64,000 nucleotides of DNA, taken from positions 1,116,001 through 1,180,000 of the forward strand of contig NC_091887.1 of the NCBI RefSeq assembly GCF_019399895.1. The letters are read 5' to 3'. The DNA is from Cardiocondyla obscurior. Lineage: Eukaryota > Arthropoda > Insecta > Hymenoptera > Formicidae. This document shows, one piece after another, positions 26,301 to 39,400 of this stretch. The notes under the pieces are model-generated. The model ran no database searches. It was not told the DNA's origin and saw nothing but the letters and a program-made list of their open reading frames with translations. Positions within the stretch are counted from its first letter, which is position 1; each line of letters opens with the position of its first letter. The position numbers and the translations under genes were made by a program.

Positions 26301-28350
26301 TACGACGTCATCGTGTTTGTACAGAAAATATCTAGTGCGTGCGCGTGTCATTAAATCGCTTGAGTTTTGCGACCGATAAAGTTTCCTCGAAGACGCAATC
26401 ACGACGTTTCCGAAATAGTTAAGATAAAGTCTAAAAAAAGAATTTAATATACCTTTTGATATTACTGTTTTAGTTTCGCTAATAAAAAAATATATATATT
26501 CTTCGAAAATTTGTAGAAATAAATTTTACAGTCAGAAAAGAAGCACTTGCTCAGAATTACAAAGATCTATCGCGATGTATACGGTGCTATTCTCTCGTAG
26601 CACGATAAACGTACCACTTTTGGTCTTGTCTCGCCTTCGAATCAGTTGGTCGTGCGCTTATTTCCGCCGTCCTCGCCGTGCAATAAAAATCATTGATTTT
26701 CCGCGTGTATTGAGAAGTCTTAGCAGCGTATAACTCGCATCGATCGGATTTTCCGATGGCTTTCTTCGGATGTCTCCCCGATCTCGCCCACCCTTTCCCC
26801 TCCTCCCTCCCACCCATTCACGAATCGATTACTGACCGTTCTCGGAGGAAAGCTTCACGGTGGCAATTACACGGCGGGTTTATCAAGCTTGGAAAAGCAC
26901 CGAGTACGTGGAAGATTTTCTCTGTTATTCGTGGACTTTATCCGCGAAAACGATAGAAAGAGAGGAAGACCGAGATAAGAGGAAGAAGCAGCTCTAAGCG
27001 GAAAAGAACGTTATCGCGGACCATAAAGTTTTATTCGTTCTAATTGATATTTTTGTGCACTCGTTTATTAAATAAAAAAAAACAAAAAATTTTGAACCAA
27101 ATATCCGCTGAATTTTTAACGCACTTATTTGTTGATTAAAACCCGTTTATTAACTCGCTAATATTTAATTTTATTTTACTTTTATCTTGCAGGAGGAGGG
27201 GCAGAGAGGGAAAAGAAGAGAGTGGCAGTAAACGATTCTCGCTCGCCATAAAAAATTCCCCAGTTCATTACTAACAATGTTTAATCTACTTTACGAGGGG
27301 AAAGTTCACACTGCGTTCTGCGCGATTGTCTACCAGTCTCGGTTAACTACGTTCGTCGTAGCCGCTTCCTTTCAGGCGCGGTCGGGAAACTAATCAATGG
27401 CGCGACTGCGTTCATTATTAAACATCAAACGGAGTGGTGTAAAATAATCTATTTGACCCGGTCGTGAATTATCGGTCATCGTTTGCTCTCGAATTTTTTT
27501 TTAGCTAATACGTCGGCCACTTTTTTGCTTTTTGTTTTCTTTACTTTTTTTCTTTCTTTTTTTTTTTTATTTTTTTTTTAAAAGACGCAATTTCTTTTTG
27601 CACTTTGTAAACTGATAAATCGCAGTTTCACGATGACTCTGCGCGATCGGTGAAATAAAGTTACGTTAGATAGATAAATAGATAGAAATATTTGTTTAGC
27701 ATTCTGGAGTGAGGCCAACACCTTCCAGCACTCGACAGCAATGTGTAAAATGTCTCGGATGATAAATATGTAAAGAACGAGAACGAAATGCGACGACGAA
27801 ACTCTACGTTAATTTAACTAAAATTATTCTATTGTTTAAAATGCGTTTTTTTTTTATAAACGTACCGTGAAGCAAATATAATATGAAATACGAGAAAGTT
27901 AGAGTTAATTCGCGTTGGCTGTATTTGTCAAATACTATATTCGACGACTTTAGAGTTACGTTGCGGTTATTGATCGATTAAATAAATGAATATCCTGTCT
28001 GTACGTGTACATAAATTACAAGGGAACGAGAAGCGTAAAATAAATAATAGAAATAAGTAATAACGCCCTTCTGTCACTTACAACATCTCTCACGAGGTTC
28101 ACTACCCCGTCCGCTATACACTGGAAGCAGGCAATATTATTTTACGACCGAGGGGGAGAACGTACCCTCGAATCGACATCGACGTTCCCGATTAGTTTCT
28201 ATTTCAACGAAATTTTGGGAAGTCATGGGCAAGGAGGAGAGTATACGCGACGGCGAGTCGCGACCATCGTGGAGGCATTCGGGGAATTTTACCAATTAAA
28301 ATCGACGGACGACACGACGGCGCGCGCGATAAAAAAGTTCCGGACGAGCG
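23381..28350. other. AT-leaning noncoding stretch
   Basis: No gene is recognisable. A T21 tract lies at 25,074-25,094, purine tracts at about 25,880-25,890 and 25,930-25,960, and T/C-rich stretches at 27,497-27,580. A GATA-type run lies near 27,668-27,688. Open frames are at most about 160 codons (23,428-23,910, minus) and carry no domain I recognise. Confidence 0.55.
26787..26815 (-). other. Potential G-quadruplex (minus strand), six runs
   Basis: Six C runs of three or four bases (26,787-789, 791-793, 797-800, 805-807, 809-811, 813-815) are separated by loops of 1, 3, 4, 1 and 1 bases. On the minus strand this offers several alternative four-run quadruplexes. It is among the strongest such motifs in the window. 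Confidence 0.6.
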
Positions 28351-31300
28351 GGAGGGAGGGCAGCTAGAAGTAGGGCCCTCCAGGCCCTTCAGTACAAAAG
28401 GTACTTGCGAGGAATGTTCTCCGGTGCGGCAGTTTCGCTAATTGAAATCGATTATCCGGAGCCGTTTTTCCGCAAAGACACGTCTCCACTACCGACGATC
28501 TCCGTCCTCCGCGACCTCTGGCCCTATCGACGGGGGAGGGACGGAGGGGGTGGAAACGTCTCATAATTACCGAGGGCGTTCGCTCGCTTCGTCGCTCCTC
28601 GGATATTCGTATTTCTCCGGATAAGCGACGATCGCGCGCGTATAACTTCGAAATCGAAAAGTTTCTTTCTCGTCGAAGCACACGTGTACTCTCCCGAAAG
28701 CTTAGATGCCTGATACTGAAGTTCTCGATGACGATAACGCACCGTAGTATTTTTTTTTTCTTTTTTTTGTACAGTAAGCAAAGGTTTGTAAAATATCTGT
28801 CGTAAGGGATTCGCGGCGATTGTTTATAATAACGCGTTGTCTCCTTTTTTTTTCTCAAGCAAAGTGTCGCGTGTTTAATTAAAGGATGGCTCCACAAAGG
28901 CGTACGATGTCAAATCCTTTTCAAAGATAAAAGCGTTCTCTCACGCGGTGGAGAATCTCGCGTGGCCGACGCGACATTTCACGCGACGTGACACCACGTC
29001 CTATCTCACCAAATTTTCTCGCCGTATTCAGAGATCGTTACTGTCACGCCGGTCGTTTCCAGCAACGCGGTTGACGCCGCGGCAGCGTTTCGCGCAACTG
29101 GTGTCCAATGACGCGGCGAAAAGGCAAGGACTTCTTGAATGCACTTACATTCTGAACCTAACATATGCTCACCTTCTCCCCCTGCGAGCGCACTGTGCTC
29201 TCCGCGTTCCTGCTCCCTTTTCGTTCCTACGCGCGCCTGTGAAAACACGCGAGTCGAGCTTACGCGTGTGTGCGAGCCGGCACACTCACGCGATCGCGGG
29301 CTGGAAAACAAGAGAGGAAGAAGAAAGAGCGAAAGAAAGAGAGAAAGAGAGAGAAAGGAGGCGGTTAATCCGCACATGTGTGATGACAATCGCGAACCAC
29401 CTGTTGAACGGCGCCGATACCTACCGGTACGCCACTCTCTACTTGCTAGCCATCGCGAAAGGAAGCTTTAAATCCGAACCGTAATGCCCCGACCACATCA
29501 TCGTGTACTTCGTTAATCTTCCTTGATCCTGACGGCGATCCTCGCGCCTCTCGTCACTCCTCGCTCCAATTGACTGTCCACAATTCACGCGTACGCGCCC
29601 CTATCATTGATCGCCACGATTTCGCCCGCGCGCGATAATCATTTTCGCACGTTTGTAAAAGCCAACAACGGCTTAGAAATAATAATAAAAAAATTAAAAA
29701 AACAACTTATGCGTCATTATTTATCCCAACCACAGCTGAACAAAATTTACAAGACTTAAGAAAAAGAAAAAGAAAAAAACAATTGCAAACATCGCCTTTT
29801 AATTAACGTCGCTAATTATATCTTTCAATTTGAGGTTCTCAATAATTCATTGACTCTACGTAGATTAATAAAAAAAAAATAAAAAAACTTATATAAGAAA
29901 TTTAATATTGATTTTTAACAATACCGCAAACAATTCCCGGCTGCATGCCGAGATTGCTGTCTTTGAGATTCTTGTCTGCGCGCCGAAGATGTATCGGCGT
30001 AAACAATATGAAGTGGAAAATAATATTTTCGATTTATCGATCACGCAGCTCGGTTGTGATTGACCCACGCCGAGCATGTCTATGACGCGAGATAGTCGAG
30101 GCGCCGTACGGCCGATTTCTGCGAAACGATGAAGGATAGAGATAATATTTTCAGCCTCGAGTTTTTATACCGCCGACGCGGCGAATTAAATCTCACGCTA
30201 TGGCAAGCTCCCTATCACTCGATTGCGGTAGTTAAGGCGACGTCAGCGTAATCCCGCGGTATTTAGAATTACGTTAAATTTTTTTTTATTTTTCTTTTTT
30301 AATTAATTGAGATCTCGATGACATTTTGGTCAACAACGAGCTCGAATTGTTCAATAAGATCACGAACGACAAGGGCAGATGGTTCGAGCGCATCACGAAG
30401 TCATTCAGTCAGCGATCGGTATCGCCGGATTCTGATAGAAGCGCCGGGGTGCTGCTGCTCGAGTTGTAATACGCATAATCGACGACACTTAAGGTCGATT
30501 TCCCGGTGACCACGAAAACGGCATTAACATGCTGGGATCCTCCTCGATCGGGCTTATGCATATGCATGGCGCATATAACAGGCTCGTGTGCCTCCGCATT
30601 GAATTGACGCACGTACGACGCGCGAACGAGACGAATGCGGCGTGTAACAATGGGTCGGTTTTTACGGAAGAGAGGCTATGGAAAATTTCGAGCGTCGCAA
30701 AACAATCCGGGGAAACAACTGCGAAGTATTGTCCCGCGCACGTGTGCGGGGCAATAAAAAAAAAAAAAAAAAGAAAAGATCACCGAGCGACTTTGCTAAG
30801 TATAACGAAGCCTAATTACGAGTTTTCTGTTTTCCGCGATTTGGCGCCAGACCGAGAATCAAAACGTGATCGTCTACCACTTGGGAACGTGACAACGTCT
30901 AGTTACGAACCTTATTTATTTCTGCTTTTATTATGTTAAACAAAATTGTTTTGCATTTAGTCTCTTTTTTTTTTTTTTAGCAATTAACTACGTGTGCAGA
31001 TAATTTATCTTACGTGATACTTTAAACGGTTCTCGTACCTTTAAATGTAATTTACATACACATACATTCGGACATTAATTATATTAATTTCTTTAGAATT
31101 CCGTAAAGTGCAAATAACATATTTAATCGATGAGTATCGCAGCGTGTCCACCAGTTCAAGACTCGCGATATATTAAATGTAACGCGGAATATTATATTCC
31201 GCGTATAAATTCTTTTATAACGCGTAAAACTCCGTAGATAAAACTACGTAGCGAGCGGGCGAGCGAGCGGTATATGTACGTGCAACATTGACGTCATGAC

Positions 31301-33470
31301 TCTCGCATTCCTTTGCCGCAGGTTGAGCAGGTAACGCGCAGGTGTCAAAGCTCCGTACGTGTCCGAAAAATAATAACGACCGACAACAATTTTAGAAAAA
31401 AAAAGAGAGAGAGAGAGAGAGAAAAAAAAATACACATTCCGAATCGTATTCCTTAATAAGCTTCTCTAGAAAGCATTTGTCAACGATAAAGAAATATGTC
31501 GCGTAAAAATTTCAACGGCTTCTACGATACATCCTGAAATAACGTGAGAAATTTATAATCGCGCTAAATATAATATCGTAAATATACGTTCTCTAAAAAT
31601 AAATCAGACAGCGCTTATCCTCGAGAGCGATCGCGGCCCGATCGTTTATTGCTTATTTGTTTGAACTGGCGCTCGGGAATCGTGTTAAACCGGTCGTGAG
31701 ACTGTGGTGAATGCGTTCATCCTTATCGCACACTATCGCGCTATATTATAATGCTGTTTACGCGACTTAGGCAACTTTAATCTTTAAACACTTAAGCAAG
31801 ATCACAATAAACATCTCTATACGTAGTGTCGACTACTTTTTCGGTCTTTTTCTGCGGCCTTCAGTGGAATTGAGTAGTTAACGTATAATTACATAATATA
31901 TTATTACCGCGGATACGAATCAGCTATCGCGGCAAATTAATTGTAATTAAAATAGATAACGTCATTATTTCGTTGACGAATAAAACGTAAGCTACTTCGG
32001 TTCGGGAAATCGAACGTATTCTGTCAGGACGACGCCGACGTATGTACGTATGCACACATGCAATAACGCCGTTATCGGGAAACATCCCACGCGTATACGA
32101 TTGCTTATCAGGACTATTGCGCATCATCGCGGGTCGCCGTCTTACACGTTATCGAAACCGGTGCCTTTTCGACGTCCGCGTTTCATCGCCGACGATAACA
32201 ACTGGCTGCCTCGTCGTATAAAGCAGATACATCAGGGACTTTCCAATCGCGTCGCACGTGCAAAATCGCCTCGTAACGTCGCTACAAAGTCCGCGCCGAA
32301 GTTTCACCGCGCTTCCGGATCAAGTCCTGGGAGACGTGCCGTGGCGAAGTATCCTAAAAATCCGACGAGAACGTCTCGCAGTCCTTACGGCCGAGCGTAA
32401 AACGCGACGGTGACTTTGTGAACCGTTCGCTTCACTACTGCATCCTTATGCCGTAAACGCGCGCTCAGATGCGACTTTTTTCTTTCTTTCTTTTTTTTAT
32501 CTCGCTGTGAAACTCGAATGTTTCTGTGTGCCCGAAAGGAACATAATTCTTCGAATGATAAAACTTCGCGATCGATCATTTTTACAAGCGCTCCAATACG
32601 CTTTTGGATTTTTAAATATCGTTAAATGTCACAAATTAAATCGTAGGATTGAATTGAAGAAGAATTTCACAATCGCGTATTTCTTAAAACATTTTTTAAC
32701 TCGACGAAAAGAAAAACATTAGTCGGTCACTTAAAAAAAAATATTAAAAAAATATTATTACGATGGTTTGTGTGTGGAGCGTGTATAAGCATGCGAGTGG
32801 CGTAATCGGACCCTTAAAAGGGTCGAGGTGTGTCAATATTGGAGCAACCTGGATTTTTTTTTTTTTTTTTAGATGCTTCGGAATGTCTCATACATCACGC
32901 GCGAGATATAGATTGCATTCGTTTGTTCGTCGACTAAGTTCGTTTAATAAACATAAAACACGTGGCGACCAAAGAAGTACGTATTTCTAAAGTTTCGGCA
33001 ATTTGGAACTTCGGAGGAAAAAAAAAAAAATCTTATTGGAAATGTTTTCGTCAGTCCTTGGTTTACGGCGCAGTAATTCCTGCGCGACGTTACGACGCTC
33101 TTAAATTATAATGTTACGTGTAGGTGGATTTAAAGTCGTGTATCGACGGCACGGACAAATGCCCCGCGACTTTAACCACGGGGTCCTCGTGTGCTCGGTG
33201 TAATCTGAAATCTCGAGGAGGGGGAGGGGGAGGGGGACGCACGGGCCGTTCCCGTGATCTGAAATTTAAATGTTGCGGGAATGAGTAGGACGCTGATTCA
33301 TAGACCTCTCGAGGAACACGAAACACACGCGGCACGCGGCAGGCCGGGGCCTAACACCGGAAACCTGGCTTTCGAAAGCGGCCGTCCAACTTTCGGAAGG
33401 TGGACAAAGCGGACGGGCAGGTACAAATAGATAAGTGGTATTTATTAAAATACATGGGCGAGCAGCACCC
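28351..33470. other. Noncoding stretch, mixed composition
   Basis: No gene is recognisable. Frames of 177 codons (28,364-28,897, minus) and 178 codons (28,948-29,484, plus) are low-complexity. GA-rich patches lie at 29,318-29,360 and 31,394-31,430, the latter with nine GA units. A 12-bp palindrome ATGCATATGCAT sits at 30,556-30,567. A G-rich mirror tract at 33,217-33,236 has only three full G5 runs plus GG, so it falls short of a canonical quadruplex. Confidence 0.55.
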
Positions 33471-35640
33471 TATAACAGCGGCCAACAATCACGTTTCGCA
33501 CCCGTGATGATGATAATAGTAACAACAACGACAGTCATAATAGCATGAATTAAGCGCGATAAGATTAGAACTAGAAAGAGTGATTTAGCTGTTAATAAGG
33601 TAAACAGTAATATTATTAAGTAACGAGAATTTGACCGTTGAATAAGATTAATTGCGCTATCTCGGCGAATTAAACTGCGATAATAATATAAAATAAATAA
33701 ATAAAAAAAATAGAAGAACAAATTTTTGACCGGTCGAAAGAAAAGGGTTCTTTAAAGTTAAAAATAAAAATACCCGGCCAGATACGTCGACTCTTTTTAG
33801 CGAAACGACAAACAATCAAGTGTTTACGAGAGATTGTCATCTCGTCGCTGTTACATTCCTACGTGCTGCGTAAGCGAGAGCGTGTAAGACAACGCTCGTT
33901 CTTATCTGTTTACGTTAGATTGCGCGAGATTAAGCAATCTAGATCAGTGGCGTCGGCTTCTGAGAAAACACGAGAGAGCATCCTAAAAGCATCGAGGCTG
34001 AAATACGGCCGAATACGACGCATTAACTTGACTGACAGGCTCGAAAAGACGTTTCATTCGATACCGTTCTACACCTCGAGTATTTCTTTTTTTTTTCTTT
34101 CTTTCATTTTTTTTTTTTATTCCTCTCCTTCTTTTCTCCCGTGAGCGAAGAGCGCACGTATCTTAGATAGTTAAGCAGGAAGTAATTATTTATATCGCAA
34201 TAAAGAAATAGAAATCAATTCGAGAGTATCTCGCAATCGGGAACGTGACATTTACGAAGATGACGCGTTGATGTTAAGACCGATTATTTGATTTTGATTC
34301 GTCAGCGTAACGGTTATACCGGCGCACAAAAACGGAAGTAGATTTCGACACGATAGCCAAGATTTATTTGAAGCGGTGGCCACGCTTTCGGCACTCAACC
34401 CTTTCGTAGTTTCGTTTTTAAGTGGCCGGAAGACACGCTCGCGTAGTTTCTCCTTTTTGGGTATCATACGCTAATGACACGCCAATGCTACCGTCTAACA
34501 GGGCTCCTATTATTACGCGATACCTTCGCCACACGCGCCCGGTTCCCTAATACTGTTCTTTTCATCTTTTTATTTATCTTCAACGTACCCGTAGGGCAAA
34601 TTCCAGTACAAATAACGATTATCGTTCTCCTTCGGTGGAGTGACTCGGTTGAGTAATAGTAACTTCTTAATCGAAAAAAAAATTAATTAATTCTCTCTCA
34701 CGCTAACTCGCGATAACTGACGGAGGGAGGAGAAGAGGGGGAGAGAATCTAAACGCGTTTTTCTTCCTTCGTCGATTAAACGGCTAACGTATATGCGTTC
34801 GGAAGATCGGGGTGGTCAGGAAAAATCTATCTCTAGAAATTCCAGCGGGACTAGAAATCCGGCCAATACGTTTTTCCGCTATCAGGAGCGCTTATCGTGA
34901 GACCGCACGGTGCGCGCGCGCGCGAATTTTACACCGGACGAGGAGAAGGACGAAAAACGAGAGGCTTATCGTGCTAAGAGAAACCGCAGATTCATTCAAA
35001 ATTCCCCGATGACCGTGTCGAACGTTTTGCAAGGCCACATCCTGTGGTCGCAAACGTACGGCCGGTACGTGTGGTCCGGATAAACTTTCGGTTTTTAGCA
35101 GCGCACAAAGCCCAAAAATTTCTGAAAGGCCCGGGACCGGAAATAAGTGGAAATAACGCCTGGAAAAAGTTCCCTTCCGAGAACTGGTTCGCACACGTGA
35201 AGAAGAAAAAAAAAAAAAAAGGTTAGATTTATCGCTTTGTAATTAAGAAATAATCCTATAAAAAGACCCACGTATGAATTCTTGCTGGTATTTAATGAAA
35301 TGGTATAACTCGTGCGTCAAACAAAAAAAAAAAAAGAAAAAAAAAACCTTATTAATTCTGTTTTGTTCCTCTTACTTTCTGCGCTGTATTAAAAAGTCTA
35401 ATGGAATTTTTGAAAGATTTAATTTAAACGGAACTATCACGTCGATCGAAATAAAATATATTAATATACAACAATACAATTTATAACGCGGACAGGCGTG
35501 TAAATAACGATATTAACATAGTACGAGCCCCGGCATGTTTAGATTTTAGTTGAGATTCCGGCAATTAAATAAATAAATACGCTGCCGTCGATGGTAGATT
35601 AAAACGCGCGGCCCGTTTCCACGTATAAGTCGTTATCTGA
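33471..35640. other. AT-leaning noncoding stretch
   Basis: No gene is recognisable. ATAAT-rich sequence at 33,500-33,720 gives way to T-rich tracts near 34,085-34,120, purine tracts at 35,200-35,221 and 35,322-35,346, and a 13-base GC alternation at 34,912-34,924 that could adopt Z-form. Nothing resembling an exon is evident. Confidence 0.55.
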
Positions 35641-36420
35641 GCCTATCTGAACCGGCCCTCGATGGTTTCTCCGCTAAAAATGCGCCCGTTCCTGTATCTT
35701 AACGCACCGATAACTTTGATTTCCTCGTTTTCTTTCGCGCGGCCCCCGCCGCCGGTTGCGTAAGCCGCTCGCGCGACCGCGAGCGTGAAGGAATCCGCGA
35801 GCTATTTCGAGCGCGACTCTCGCGGGAAACCCGCACGAGACTTTAACGAGCGGCCGGCGTGATCGTTAGTTAATTCGAAATACCCGGCTAATCGCGCGTA
35901 CTCGGCGCGCCGCGGCGCTTATCGCCGCTCCGTTTTCGCGAGATGAGGAAATCCGCGCGTTCGCTTTACCACCGAGAACGTACGCGAGTCGGATTCCTCG
36001 CGTGCCTTTCAAGGTCTCTCTCTCTCTTTCGCGGCGCGATCGGAGTCCTCCGAGCTAACGCCGTGTCGCGCCCGCTAACCGTGCTACATAAGGATCCCTC
36101 CCCCTCCCGAGATCACATATTGAAATCGCGACCGCGATCGCCAATCGCTCCCGCGGCGCGTCGAACGTCCGACGGCCCGATATCCGAGAGGATCCCTTTT
36201 CCGCGCGTTCTCCATTAAAGTAGAGAAGCTGGGATTTAATATCTCGGCCGTTGATCTTTATTTCGTATCGAGGCGCGTCCGTGGCCACGGTATACCGTTT
36301 CCCGTCGACGCGGCCAAACTTTTAAATAGGATGGATGGATGAATGGACGAACAAGGGGGATACGTTGCGCGCGCGGGGCCAAAGAGTATTACGTCCCCGC
36401 TTTCCTAATCTCGCCGCTTT
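35641..36420. other. CG-rich island with hairpins
   Basis: This is one of the most CG-dense parts of the window. It contains a perfect 7-bp stem with a 4-base loop (35,767-35,784: GCTCGCG, loop CGAC, CGCGAGC) and, 34 bp on, a second hairpin (35,818-35,840) with an inner 5-bp stem and AAA loop. A CpG-island-like promoter or enhancer is possible, but no TATA, initiator or downstream exon supports a start here. Short stems are common by chance in such sequence. Confidence 0.4.
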
Positions 36421-39400
36421 TCGGACGCACTAATGCGGCACATATGCAAAAGTATTCCGTTATTAAACTCGTAAACAAACGCTATGAGGAACGTGGCTTT
36501 TAGCGTTATCTACGGGTCTTACTTAAGCAGCCTGACGTACGGTAAGTGCCCGCTCCTTACATAACGGTGCGCCGCGCCGACACACAAATGCCAAAGTGTC
36601 TGAAATATTAAATGATAAAGCTCGATAGTTATTTGCGTACGGCGAAACCCCGGTAACGACCAAGTTGCGTGCGGGGAACCGAAATTTTAGACCCACGAAG
36701 CAGCGAGCGCGTGCCGAGGAGCAGCGGAGAGAAAGTCAGCTTCGTTTAACATGTAGAATTAATTACATAGAATATTTATGGAATACCTTCCCTCCCTTTC
36801 TTCCTTCTTGACTCTATTGCGATATGTTGCGAACGAAATATATATTTATCGGCGAGGGAAAATAACGTCGAGGTTACTTTTTCTAGGGCCTCGTGTTGAA
36901 TCGACGTTTCCGCCTTGTGCTTGAAAATTTCAGCCACGACGTTTTTTTTTTTTTCTTTTTAATTTAGCAATACAACCGTTTGGTAGAAATTTATGTGTAG
37001 TCGAATTACACTTTCTCCCTCAGGTTTGGCCAAAATTTCCGGCCGCAGCCAGCGGAACGTAACGCTTCATTTTAATTAATATTTCATATCAATGTTCCTT
37101 CACTTGAAAATAATTCTACGCGCGGCGGAAGATCTAAAACCACTAATTAAGCTCTCAATACAATAATAAAATATATTTCTTTTCTTTTTTTTTTTCTTTT
37201 TAATCTCGTAAATTAACGCGTGAATTATCAGGGCGCGGATTCGCGCGCGAATCGGCAGGTAGGTACGGCAAAATATACTTATCGGCGAACGGATGCAAGC
37301 GGCACGCGATCAGGTCGCCTGATAAAACACGCCGGAGGAAGAAAGAGGGACGGGCATGGGCGGAACGAAATTGAATTGTCCGAACGGCATCGAGTTTCTG
37401 CCGGGAATATTTATCGTGAGCGCATTACGTGTCCGGCGACATTTTTACGAGACGCGCGCGACGTCTCGTAATCGCGTCGCGCATAATAGAACCCCGGAGG
37501 AAGATTTTTCCCCAAGGCGCTCTCGCCGAAGGCGATGAGACGCGGCGCATCGAAATTAGGAGAGGAACCGGCGAGGAGTTGGACGAGAGCCGGTTTTTTT
37601 TTTTTTTTTCCCCCTCGCGCAGATATCTTATCTGAGGGAATATTTATTACTTTTCCAAAAAATACGAGTGCGCTCTCTCGCATTCTCGAAAGGATTCGTA
37701 CGGAGAGAAAAGAAAGGGAGGAAGATAACGACGATCTCACTTCGACGGCCGTGCCCTGCGAGAGCTCGCGTTTCTGCAAAAATCGCGGAATTGCGTGGTA
37801 CTGATATCGGCGCTGTCGCGAAGCGACTGGTGTATACTCTCTTCCTGTACTTCCCGGAATTACGTTATCCGCGACATTAACTAATATTGAAATTGCGGAA
37901 AGGTTTCCTCTTTCCGCACGCGTTCGTGCTACCGTCGTATTACGCAAAAAGCTTGACCAAATCTTAAATAAGATGCGCCTCGCGGTTGTCGTATTACCGG
38001 AAAAAAAAGAAAGAAAAAAAAAAAAAAGAAAAAAGAAAGAAAAAAAGAAAAAAAAACGGCCGTAAAAGGAGTAGCCTCATTATCATGAATTAACATATTA
38101 CGCGAGGTTTTCCTGCCTCCGAGGATAAATGCCAAATTTATTCGCGCGTGCATGCTGTACGTCGGTTAAACACATCACGATCGATTGCCTAATCTTCCCC
38201 GTCTGGCATTCTAATTGTTTCTGAGCGTCGATCATGAGATCACGCAAGAGCGAAACGTGGTGCCGACGTTTCTTCGATTCTTTCCTCCTATCGATCCCTC
38301 CCCGCTCGGCGCGCGATGCTCGCGCGTGACAACCAATATCTAAAAGTCGGGAGCGCTGCGGCAATTAACGACGTCGGGTTAATTATGCGAGACGGTGCTT
38401 TATCGCGAACTATCGAGCGGCACGTGGACGTACAAAGTACGGCGTATCGATTCAAGTTCGCGATACGTCTGATGCAGTCGCGGGGGTAACGCAATTATTT
38501 TCAGAAACCGCCGGCGGCAATTGCGACCGACGGCGGCTAGCCGCCCGCGCGGCCAGGGACAAAGGTCGAATGAAAATTAAAAGAATCACAGAGGTATCAT
38601 CGCGGCATAAACAAGAACGAAGGAAACGGCGATATAAGTCAATTGCAGATCCCGGGACGTTTAAACGCACGAATTATACTCGATCTATCTCCAAATAATA
38701 ATAATACACAAATGCAGTGGGCTGCAATCAAAGTGAGGAAAAAAAACTCGGTCGCTTCTCGACAAATAATTATGTTATTAATTAATTATAAAGTTGAAAT
38801 TTAATTTAATTTACTTCGCGAGCTTGAAGCACTTTAATATTTCGACTTTGTTAATGAACACGTCGACAAGAAAAGAGGCATGCATCTTTTCTTCTTGCTA
38901 ATACGTCAATTACTGTCGCTTGACGTAGACGACAGTTCTCATTTCCGGTGTCTGTGCATTGACGTAACACGCAACGTGGACGCGTACCAGAAATCAACGG
39001 AACAATATCTATTACAGGTATGCGACGCGATAACAACTTCTTGTAACAACTGTCACGTCGGAATAGCGACGATTTGTCTTCGATCGTGCTTTTTTTTTTT
39101 CTCCTTTTTGTTTCTTTTTTTTTTTTTTTTTCCTTTCTTTGTCCGCCCACTGCTGACGACAGTCAATATCTTGAAGCTCGCGACAATTAACGTCGATAAC
39201 GAGAGAGCTCCGAGCGGAATGAGAGTACGCTGCGGAAAACGAAGCGCGAGGACGATAATAGAATTTCAACACAAAACTAGTTTCTCGTTTACGGCGCCTG
39301 CACGCTTAATCAAAATCCATTCATCTTTTTGAACCGTTGAGCGTACGATTTTCGCTCGGGGATTTTACAATGTAGTAAAACTATTCAGGGTATAAAGGCA

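Noticed and set aside
28948..29484. 178-codon plus frame
   Set aside because: Its later half simply translates a GA-rich simple repeat, and the opposite strand is open too.
33217..33236. G-rich tract as a canonical quadruplex
   Set aside because: It has three G5 runs plus a GG, so the four-run rule is not met.
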